A stretch of 64,000 bases of DNA, taken from assembly GCA_959347315.1 (NCBI GenBank), contig OY365807.1, positions 34,961,312 through 35,025,311 of the forward strand, given 5' to 3'. A program made the translations under genes and the position numbers. Positions 59,901 through 64,000 of the stretch are shown here, one piece after another (position 1 is the stretch's first letter; the number at the start of each line of letters is the position of its first letter). Source of the DNA: Bimastos eiseni (taxonomy: Eukaryota > Annelida > Clitellata > Crassiclitellata > Lumbricidae). Under the pieces are notes generated by a model. That model was given only the letters and a program-made list of their open reading frames with translations, had not been told where the DNA came from and searched no databases.

Positions 59901-61780
59901 ACATGTATCACAGGCATGCATACATAATACATTACACAATAGTATAATGTACCATGTTTATGGTCTCATCTTCTCATTTAGCTTTTGAAGATGTTTTGGA
60001 TCCATTATATATAAAAATGATATAGATCAGTTTAGCATTCTAGTCATGGAACAACCTGAAGGATCATGAAGGAGTTTCTTCTTGTCATTAACCAAACGCA
60101 GCTGCTTTGTGGCCATCCTGAAATGACCAGACAGACCTTAACTGCAATGGTGAGACATGTCTTCAAGGTGACACCACTGCTCCCGTGACCAGAGCACAAC
60201 ATTCTCCTCAGCAAACAAAGTTCTATTTAGGGATCATGGCAAACTACTAAACGAGAAGTTTGCCATGTCAACCGTACATCTGGGATTCAAAACCCAGCAC
60301 ATCAGATGAAACTTGGAGTCCTTCATAAAATGGCTCTCAAGATACATGTTAGCCTCAACTCCTGATGAATGGATTATAGGAAACACATTTCCCATAACTT
60401 TACTTTACGATAAAGATTTATATCATGTAATAATCCCGAGAAAAATATCATTTAGTAGGCCAATGGACAAGCAAAAGAAATAATGCAAAAAACCAAAACT
60501 GCCATTTGCAAAAACCATGATAATACATAAGCTACCATGACTGCATGATACCACTTTATCAAGATGCTTTCAGCTCTTGATATTCATGAAACAAAACTCT
60601 TGATGTTTATATTGACAAAGATATGCACACAGCGACAATACAAATATTAGATATTTAGAAAGCAACTGATGCTAATAACTGTCCCCTTAAAATTCCAAAT
60701 GCTATATGAATACACCATTTCTAGTAGATCAAGGATTACTTTTTGATCTTTTCTTCCTGTTTCCTGCAGTGCTTTTTGAGCAACAAGTTCTCATCATACA
60801 TTCTCAGGAATTGATCTTCCAAATCACTGCGATCAAGTTTTGATATCATATCACGTTTCATGAATGTTTTCTGGGCTGGAAAACAAAACAACACATCATA
60901 TTTACTCTTTACTGTTTTGACTGTGTTTATTAACTGTGCAAGCCAAAGTGCGATCAACAATAATTCGTCAATAAAGAATATACTTATTTACTTATTCAAT
61001 CTTTATGTAATGTTGCTATAATAAGTTTCCTCAGGAGTTAAGCATACTCAGTATAGCAACGAAATGTTTCTGAAGAATAAAGCCCATCAAGATCTTGCAG
61101 AATGTAGTGGCATTAAAGGGCTATATTGAACAATGTGATGAGAACGAGAATTTCTAACAATAGCAGTACATAAGAAGGAAACTTCCTGAACTGCATTACA
61201 AAGACTACCATATAAGCTCAAGCACAAATTCCCATCAATTATAAGTCGCTCCAAGCTTCTGGTTTCAAAAATGAGGAAATATACTGACATATGCAAAATT
61301 CCCTATCAGAGAATATGCTTCATGCAACATGATGGTAGTCCAAATGTGACTCTAGTGCCATAGAAACATTCTAATTAATTCACAACATACAATGTCTATT
61401 ATCAAATTAACAAGATGCTATTTATAGGGTCTCATATGCAAATGTAACAAATCTTAGTTTGTTGCTAGTATTATGTTTTGCGTTCTTTCTATCTACTACC
61501 AGGTGAGGTATGTTGTTGGTACAGATCAGTGACTTCATATGTTCAAGGACTCAAATAACTTGGAAACATTTGTCTAACATAAACCAATTCAAGCTGATCG
61601 GCATGAATATATGCACTCCAGTTATAACCAATTGTGAAAACTACCATTTGCAGTAAAATAAGTAATTTTCAGTAGCTGTGTAGTACCTGATTCTTCATTT
61701 CTTGGCCGTTTAGATGCTATTCCAGAGAAATTATTGTCTCTAACGGGGAAGTCATCATCGTCATCCAAATAATGATTCAT
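24281..61780 (-). CDS. RPGRIP1L: RPGRIP1L-type ciliary transition-zone scaffold, 35 coding exons
   Basis: Exons 5' to 3': 61687-61780, 60740-60875, 60056-60117, 58898-58998, 58084-58167, 55001-55080, 53416-53488, 50336-50406, 49465-49570, 48952-49098, 47963-48176, 46520-46626, 45864-45981, 44645-44763, 44132-44233, 43457-43531, 42963-43040, 41856-41971, 40982-41051, 39992-40121, 38723-38817, 37843-38008, 37369-37523, 36285-36410, 35157-35249, 33577-33765, 32753-32846, 31550-31630, 29554-29624, 28836-28860, 27844-27953, 27045-27243, 26273-26357, 24575-24705, 24281-24438. All junctions are GT-AG and the phases chain to 3861 nt (1286 residues; human RPGRIP1L has about 1315). RPGRIP1L organises the ciliary transition zone and binds NPHP4. 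Diagnostic segments are [41 protein letters not shown] and [12 protein letters not shown]. The start ATG at 61780 opens an acidic peptide ([15 protein letters not shown]). The vertebrate paralogue RPGRIP1 is the alternative name; coiled-coil identity favours RPGRIP1L or the undivided ancestor. The last exon is the weak point. Confidence 0.93.
24501..24506 (-). promoter_or_regulatory. Possible polyadenylation signal for a short RPGRIP1L end
   Basis: AATAAA on the minus strand, 34 bp after the TAA (24542-24540) that is met if exon 34 is not spliced at gtatga. It would support an alternative, slightly shortened C terminus. No transcript data are available to confirm use. Confidence 0.35.
24770..25673. 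mobile_element. PIF/Harbinger-like MITE in RPGRIP1L intron 33
   Basis: A 904-bp element with inverted ends GGGGTCATTGCATAATTACG and CGTAATTATGCAATGACCCC. It is flanked on both sides by TAA (24767-24769, 25674-25676), the 3-bp duplication typical of PIF/Harbinger. Subterminal repeats of taacgtt occur at both sides. No transposase is encoded. Confidence 0.75.
25770..25990 (-). mobile_element. CORE-like SINE, family 1, copy 2
   Basis: Reverse orientation. Head at the right: gtggccgattggttagagcg (A box) and GGTTCGACCCT (B box). The body has the ttgagcaag core and ends in ggtatcaaatttcag. It is sense to RPGRIP1L, in the same intron as the Harbinger-like MITE. Confidence 0.85.
27844..33765 (-). 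CDS. RPGRIP1L: RPGRIP1L exons 26-31: divergent linker (residues 907-1096)
   Basis: Low-complexity, poorly conserved connector: Ala/Ser/Lys-rich exon 26 ([20 protein letters not shown]), exon 27 ([17 protein letters not shown]), acidic exons 28-29 ([33 protein letters not shown]), a 25-nt microexon 30 at 28836-28860 (LNDADLSG) and basic exon 31 ([16 protein letters not shown]). I rely on splice signals and phase here, because sequence similarity to other species is weak. Exon 26 has a run of nine As (KKK codons) that may slip in sequencing. Confidence 0.78.
29409..29482. repeat. Palindromic mini-element, copy B
   Basis: ttaaccctttaatgacgagc at the left pairs with gctcatcgttaaaggataaa at the right; the interior is gagtactgaagtgggaaac...aatgca. 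It is in an RPGRIP1L intron. Confidence 0.75.
29720..30800 (+). mobile_element. RTE-like LINE remnant in an RPGRIP1L intron
   Basis: Upstream of a (TATG)n tract the plus strand reads [13 protein letters not shown], the RT block usually written ICFIDYKKAFD. After it come [36 protein letters not shown] and [14 protein letters not shown], all standard RTE-like RT and post-RT wording. The catalytic YADD box is eroded, and frameshifts and stops are many. It is antisense to RPGRIP1L. Confidence 0.75.
29775..29868. repeat. (TATG)n microsatellite
   Basis: About 95 bp of tatg/catg tetranucleotides, apparently expanded inside the LINE remnant between two reverse-transcriptase motifs. Confidence 0.9.
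32932..33130 (-). mobile_element. CORE/MIR-like SINE, family 2, copy 2
   Basis: Head at the right with B box GGTTTGAATCT; the body keeps gtctgtgagggaggcaacgt and gacctgcctttgagagaact. The tail is an expanded (TCA)n tract at 32932-32967. Compared with the copy at 13077, part of the CORE segment is deleted. Confidence 0.6.
33371..33490 (+). repeat. 60-bp exact-period tandem duplication
   Basis: Two 60-bp units (33371-33430, 33431-33490) sharing ggctagccaaacccgagttg and aaaagagatcc, with about five differences. It lies about 90 bp from RPGRIP1L exon 26 on the intron side. Confidence 0.9.
34060..34943. mobile_element. hAT-like non-autonomous element with internal minisatellite
   Basis: Ends are tCAGAGGCGCGTTTACAG and GTAAACGCGCCACt, inverted. 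Flanking octamers are ttatgtac (34052-34059) and ttatgcac (34944-34951), 7 of 8 identical. ggggccc-type boxes sit just inside both ends (ttttggggccctccg, ttttggggccctaggc). The interior holds about eight degenerate units of roughly 50-60 bp at 34495-34880. Non-coding; the superfamily is inferred from the duplication size and ends. Confidence 0.65.
34495..34880 (+). repeat. Minisatellite of ~50-60 bp units
   Basis: Units carry the words gagatgttattttgtattta, atgttttcattcattt and gggggctccct. Copies near 34680-34790 are the most alike. It is contained in the hAT-like element at 34060-34943. Confidence 0.85.
35005..35120 (+). repeat. Interspersed repeat, second copy
   Basis: Diverged relative of 9640-9760: ccaatctttt...gcaccac..aagaaattattctagaagctg...caccagtgaactcaaaagcaac. 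Confidence 0.5.
35157..38008 (-). CDS. RPGRIP1L: RPGRIP1L exons 22-25: second C2 domain (residues 727-906)
   Basis: Exon 22 ([18 protein letters not shown], then [20 protein letters not shown]) opens the second C2. Exon 23 gives [20 protein letters not shown] and [20 protein letters not shown]. Exon 24 gives [20 protein letters not shown] and [20 protein letters not shown]. Exon 25 gives [17 protein letters not shown]. The residues track human RPGRIP1L closely through this domain, which in the family contacts NPHP4 and is a hot spot for ciliopathy alleles. Confidence 0.93.
35580..35790 (+). mobile_element. LINE 3'-tail remnant containing a 20-bp tandem array
   Basis: The wording PFLWNRLP and a following Ser/Leu-rich segment resemble the FWNSLP box and terminal helix of CR1-like LINE proteins. 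The box itself has expanded into five 20-bp units (35614-35713) of the form ctctatggaatagacttccc. Because 20 is not a multiple of three, the array shifts frame at each unit. Confidence 0.5.
36172..36245. repeat. Palindromic mini-element, variant copy G
   Basis: taacccttaccctccaattatt at the left pairs with ggagtgataagggttaag at the right. It has the same size and style as copies A, B and D but a different inner sequence (aactggccactcacaatgg). Confidence 0.5.
36860..37260 (+). mobile_element. Possible LINE C-terminal fragments
   Basis: Near 37205-37245 a frame gives [16 protein letters not shown], resembling the LHWLPV-x-x-RI hallmark of CR1-like LINEs. Near 36900 there is [13 protein letters not shown] sequence. 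The order is unusual and the homology weak. Confidence 0.35.
38084..38314 (+). mobile_element. CORE-like SINE, family 1, copy 3
   Basis: A box TGGTCGATTGG, B box GGTTCGACCCT, then ggggagtcactgtgtaggga and ccttgagcaagtccttcgcg, ending in (AATAA)n. It is antisense to RPGRIP1L. Confidence 0.88.
38398..38500 (+). repeat. Interspersed repeat, third copy
   Basis: ttcgacactgtgggccaccaaacgaactattctcaaagctg...attcaaaagcaataactaaaatttattgaa, related to 9640 and 35005. Confidence 0.5.
38723..43040 (-). CDS. RPGRIP1L: RPGRIP1L exons 17-21: first C2 domain (residues 564-726)
   Basis: Starts with the acidic lead-in [20 protein letters not shown] and EIHISK, then [76 protein letters not shown] and [20 protein letters not shown]. 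This is the beta-sandwich of the N-terminal C2 (C2N) of the RPGRIP1 family. The calcium-binding aspartate loops of classical C2 domains are not obvious, in keeping with the family's calcium-independent, protein-binding C2 domains. Confidence 0.92.
39415..39650. repeat. Degenerate AAGTCAT/ATGACTT repeat cluster
   Basis: At least ten variants of aagtcat or atgactt, often after tttaaa or aacctta, are packed in about 235 bp in both orientations (ttaaaagtcattactacaac, tattatgactttaaaac). No coding potential. Confidence 0.7.
41495..41564. repeat. Palindromic mini-element, copy C
   Basis: In inverse orientation: ctttaaccctttaatgacga on the minus strand at the right end, gcgcactg inside, and a worn partner (taaatctttaaccatgaac) at the left. 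Confidence 0.65.
42478..42704 (+). mobile_element. CORE-like SINE, family 1, copy 4, with target duplication
   Basis: A box TGGCCGATTGG, B box GGTTCGACCCT, core gaccttgagcaagtccttca. It is flanked by identical octamers aatgaaac (42470-42477, 42705-42712), the retrotransposition footprint. It lacks the (AATA)n tail of copies 1 and 3 and ends at tcaaatttcggtaggcct. 227 bp. Confidence 0.92.
43457..61780 (-). CDS. RPGRIP1L: RPGRIP1L exons 1-16: N-terminal coiled-coil half (residues 1-563)
   Basis: Heptad-rich, charged helices run through nearly the whole segment. Conserved landmarks in order: [20 protein letters not shown] (exon 2, residues about 48-68), [16 protein letters not shown] (exon 3), [16 protein letters not shown] (exon 4), [16 protein letters not shown] (exon 9), [20 protein letters not shown] and [14 protein letters not shown] (exon 11), [11 protein letters not shown] (exon 13), [16 protein letters not shown] (exon 14) and [15 protein letters not shown] (exon 15). 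In the family this half is an SMC-like coiled coil used for self-association and for anchoring at the basal body. Introns here carry the 24-bp minisatellite and the CR1-like LINE. Confidence 0.93.
45449..45482. repeat. GC-rich 12-bp hairpin
   Basis: tggcccagccca and tgggctgggcca pair perfectly around a 10-bp loop; weaker ctctg/cagag pairing extends it. It is conspicuous in an AT-rich intron. No terminator or riboregulator role is implied. Confidence 0.8.
46990..47290 (+). repeat. TATCG-rich interspersed element, copy 1
   Basis: Contains aaagatatatggccgaaagagg, gagaaaagtattggtatcgag, gtgcgatatcagcaaaataaaac and ttatcatgatattaat. The same string of words occurs in reverse complement at 63335-63600. 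It is flanked on the left at 46700-46740 by further tagcaataccaacgccgatac. It may be a non-autonomous DNA element. Confidence 0.6.
47448..47540. repeat. (CAT)n/(AAC)n simple repeat
   Basis: catcatcatcattgtcatcatt..., then a caacaacaacacaacaacc stretch. Confidence 0.9.
48556..48840 (-). mobile_element. RTE-like LINE C-terminal remnant in RPGRIP1L intron 10
   Basis: The minus strand reads [44 protein letters not shown] and [14 protein letters not shown]. This is the basic C-terminal region that follows the RT in RTE-like LINE proteins (WxGHVxR...GRGRPxxRW...DRxxWR). Stops after MR and KKR show decay. It is sense to RPGRIP1L. Confidence 0.75.
50581..50830 (+). repeat. Pyrimidine-rich degenerate tract
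   Basis: C/T-rich sequence with recurring cctacctcc, catccctcc and ctccctccct. It looks like a worn, inverted relative of the neighbouring 24-bp purine array. It is about 110 bp before that array. Confidence 0.6.
50940..53062. repeat. 24-bp minisatellite, ~88 copies
   Basis: The unit is gaggcagagaggcaggtagg plus tagg, kept in strict 24-bp register for 2.1 kb. Variant positions define unit types: ggcaggtagg versus gacaggaagg, agagagac versus agagggac, gtcgg, tatgtagg and taggaagg. Since 24 is divisible by 3 and the unit has no stop on the minus strand in two frames, reading frames of over 700 codons appear (repeats LPTCLSAS or LPPYLPAS). They have no splice or domain support. The array sits in RPGRIP1L intron 7; the plus strand is almost pure G/A with spaced C and T. 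Confidence 0.98.
54249..54318. repeat. Palindromic mini-element, copy D (best preserved)
   Basis: aaccctttaacgaccagc (54251-54268) pairs with gctggtcgttaaagggt over 17 bp; the interior is tgcaaatgttttcccataca...ttagtacac. It defines the family best. Confidence 0.8.
54530..54660. repeat. Degenerate taatgtgttatg repeat
   Basis: Irregular copies of tgtaatgt, ctatgtaatgtgttatgt and tattat. Low complexity, non-coding. Confidence 0.65.
55433..57905 (-). mobile_element. 5'-truncated CR1/L2-like LINE in RPGRIP1L intron 5
   Basis: Sense to the host gene. From 57905: the end of an APE-type endonuclease (LISDHKLVL), a basic linker ([20 protein letters not shown]), then RT blocks [56 protein letters not shown] and [12 protein letters not shown], then [53 protein letters not shown] and [10 protein letters not shown]. 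Breaks: a frameshift near 56930, a TAG after IGSARS near 56466, and a frameshift after the YADD box near 56345. The 3' end closes with a (TAA)n tail at about 55433-55450. The first part of the endonuclease is missing. This is the longest LINE copy in the window. Confidence 0.92.
59590..59750. repeat. GA-rich low-complexity tract
   Basis: About 160 bp of gagagacagaaacagag-type sequence in an RPGRIP1L intron; strongly purine-biased on the plus strand. Confidence 0.85.
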
Positions 61781-63059
61781 TTCTAAAGATAATTACCTGC
61801 AGAAAAAATCATTAATGAGAAGAATCACAATATTTAAGACAGGTTACAAGACTATGTAATGTGGGAAAGAGCAAAGATACCAACCATCTGGTCCTGTCAG
61901 AGACCTTACATTTAAAGTGGTCTGCTAGGGCAATTGCCACAGTTGGTCCAGTGAATGTATAGTAAGTACTGCATAATGCATGAATTCAAACTTACATGTA
62001 TTCATTGTAAACATTGTAACTGATTTAAGAAATGGAATTAAATCAAATGGCAATGATTGCATATCATATTGATCCAGATTTATGGGGACAATTTCTTTAT
62101 TTTTTTAGCCATCCTGTGTATACACAGAAATATTTATATCATTTGGCCCAAATAACACATTCTTTAACACAAAATTAAAAAATAATCAACTTTCTAAGGT
62201 GCATGTGTGCTGATATATATGACTGCTTATTATTGAGGCATCCATCTTGAATTTTGAGAGCCGTCTTGGATTAAAGTAGCTGGACTGTTTGGGAACTTCT
62301 CTAGTGTATACAATACAATGCTACAATGAGCTTTTTATAGTTTACATCTCCAGGTCCCAGGCCCTATACGATGCTTCTCTAATGACACTTTTCACAAAAA
62401 GGTCTTATTGCTTGTTTTAGCTTGTCACAAGTTTTTTCAAGTTAAGCCATTCATTGATCCTATTATACTATGTAACACAGATGGAGCCCTTTGGGAGCAC
62501 TGAAGATCAAGCACAATAAACAGAACAGAAATCCACTGCCTGAGTATTACTAGTAATACTATCACAAGTGAATAATAATCACTATAACCAGTGTAATTCT
62601 CACCATTGGAGACATAAAAGTTACATTTTAGAATGACAAAAGTCGTTGGTATGCAGATGTTAAGTTATATCAACGAAATACAACCTTGAGAGTTGAATTC
62701 AGCTTAGAGGCAACATTTGGAACAGTAAATTAAGTTAGGAATTTAAATGATATCTGCAAACATAACTGTTCTTATTATTATTTAAAAAAATTATTATTTC
62801 AATTATTACTTTCATTTAAATTCAAATAGTGAATCGGCTAGAAGCATACATTGTTTGGTTCCTAGAGCATTATTACAACGGTATCATAGAAGATCTTAGA
62901 CTATTATTTTTACCTGAGGTAGAAATAATTTTCAGAAAAAAAATTGTGTTAGGATTAAAAAAGTTAATCCCCAAGAAATCAGGCGTCATCCCAGGTTTCA
63001 CAACCACTTTGAAAATGTGTCTCAGTGCAATGATGATGTATTCTATTCTATTTACGAAT
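61781..63059. other. Upstream flank of RPGRIP1L
   Basis: It should contain the promoter and any non-coding first exon of the minus-strand gene. I see no X-box pair (RFX site), TATA or other motif that I can defend by eye, and no other gene. Confidence 0.4.
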
Positions 63060-63330
63060 TTATAAAGCGCCTCTCACAGTACAACCTAATCCGAGGCCTT
63101 CCCAGTGCGAAGAACCCCTAGGGAAAAGAAAAGTCTTAAGAGAACGAGCAGAAACAGTTGTGCTACCAGATAAAATGGCAGCATGGGTCACAGTAGGAAG
63201 GCTGCTCCATAGCGAAGGGTCAACAGAGGCATAGGCACGATGCTGAGCTGTGGCCGTTCTAGACAGAGGAAATAAGTTGACCCTCCTATGTAACAATGGA
63301 AACAAATGGAAAGACGTGTGGCAGGCAGGG
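63060..63330 (-). mobile_element. LINE 3'-end remnant
   Basis: The minus strand reads LHRRVNLFPLSRTATAQHRA, DPSLWSSLPTVTHA, TTVSARSLKTFLF and LGCTVRGAL before a stop. The LWSSLP box plus a terminal SLKTFLF helix marks a CR1-like C terminus. It is the best-preserved member of the tail family also seen at 11330 and 23170. Its upstream side is replaced by the TATCG-rich element. Confidence 0.75.
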
Positions 63331-63334
63331 CGGT

Positions 63335-63600
63335 TAATATCGCGATAAAGTATCGCGATACCAAAGTATCGCGATACTTTTGTCAGTATCGCAGCGAGTA
63401 TCGCGATAGTTTTATTTTGCTGGTATCGCATGTGTATCATGATACCTGTTTTTAGCCTGTCAACGATACTCGATACCAATACTTTTTCTCCCTGAAATAA
63501 TTATCGTTTCTCAAGAAATATGAGAAGTTTATCGTTCCGCTTTGATAAGTTTATGCCTATATATATATAGCCTCTTTCGGCCATATAGATCTATCCTTGT
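63335..63600 (-). repeat. TATCG-rich interspersed element, copy 2
   Basis: gtatcgcgatac and its variants occur at least four times at 63337-63410, followed by tggtatcgcatgtgtatcatg, gatactcgataccaatactt and tataggcctctttcggccat-type words. It matches 46990-47290 in reverse complement. Confidence 0.65.
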
Positions 63601-64000
63601 CACGAACATATATGTATGGAATAATTTGTGAATAGAGAACTGACCGAAGTAGGCCTGTGTCCTATTGGGTAGAAGTGGCTTGCCTGATTAATTTGGCTAC
63701 TTCAAAGACATTGTGATTGGCCCAAGGACCAATATGCACAGGATTGAAAAGTCCGTATATATGTTCCTTCCTGTCAACAGTTTTGGGCGATATTCAGAAG
63801 CCAGAAGTTTAAATCCTTTTAAAAATAAGTTTAAATAATAAGTTAATTCATCAACCTTTAGTCATGAAGCCAAATTTACGAATAACTACCGGGTATGTCA
63901 GCAAAATGTAAAAAATGCCATTGGATGTTTAAAGCACCATATTTTCAAATAGAAAAAATTTAGATTGGGGCGACATCTGTGTTTAAGAGTAAAGCATATA
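63601..64000. other. No gene recognised
   Basis: AT-rich sequence without a supported feature. Confidence 0.5.

Overview
The window is nuclear DNA of a multicellular animal. Two genes dominate, both split into many short exons by GT-AG introns of about 0.3 to 3 kb, in AT-rich sequence crowded with decayed transposons. The recurring taggcctata-type words, the CORE/MIR-like SINEs and the mixture of CR1-like and RTE-like LINEs, Tc1/mariner, hAT and PIF/Harbinger elements suggest a marine invertebrate, possibly a deuterostome such as an echinoderm or hemichordate. The species is an inference only. No bacterial or viral gene was recognised.

Layout. Positions 1-10.5 kb hold no host gene that I can support. 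They contain a jockey/CR1-like LINE remnant (0.7-2.0 kb, minus), hAT-like MITEs, a 66-bp perfect palindrome, a decayed MULE/FLYWCH transposase fragment (5.5-6.0 kb) and a 1.56-kb long inverted repeat (6.17-7.72 kb). Positions 10.52-19.94 kb (plus) are a complete deoxyhypusine synthase gene: eight exons, 358 codons, with the lysine and histidine active-site motifs present. Its introns hold LINE tails, a SINE, a hAT MITE and a 1.58-kb Tc1/mariner DD37E element whose transposase is broken. Positions 19.9-24.3 kb are a tail-to-tail intergenic region with SINEs and a LINE tail.

Positions 24.28-61.78 kb (minus) are an RPGRIP1/RPGRIP1L-type ciliary transition-zone gene. I could chain 35 coding exons with matching phases, giving 1286 codons: an N-terminal coiled-coil half, two central C2 domains, an acidic/basic linker and the C-terminal RPGR-interacting C2-like domain. 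Only the last exon is uncertain. Its introns carry a 2.1-kb array of a 24-bp minisatellite, a sense-oriented CR1-like LINE (55.4-57.9 kb), RTE-like LINE remnants, three copies of one CORE-type SINE, one copy of a second SINE family, a PIF/Harbinger-like MITE and a hAT-like element with an internal minisatellite. Positions 61.8-64 kb hold the gene's upstream flank, a LINE tail and a TATCG-rich repeat.

The two genes have unrelated jobs: hypusination of eIF5A, and scaffolding at the base of the cilium. Their convergent arrangement is simply neighbourhood. The least described material is repetitive: a family of about 70-bp palindromic mini-elements with seven copies in this window, two SINE families that share a core but differ in tRNA-like head and in tail, and the 24-bp array with higher-order structure.
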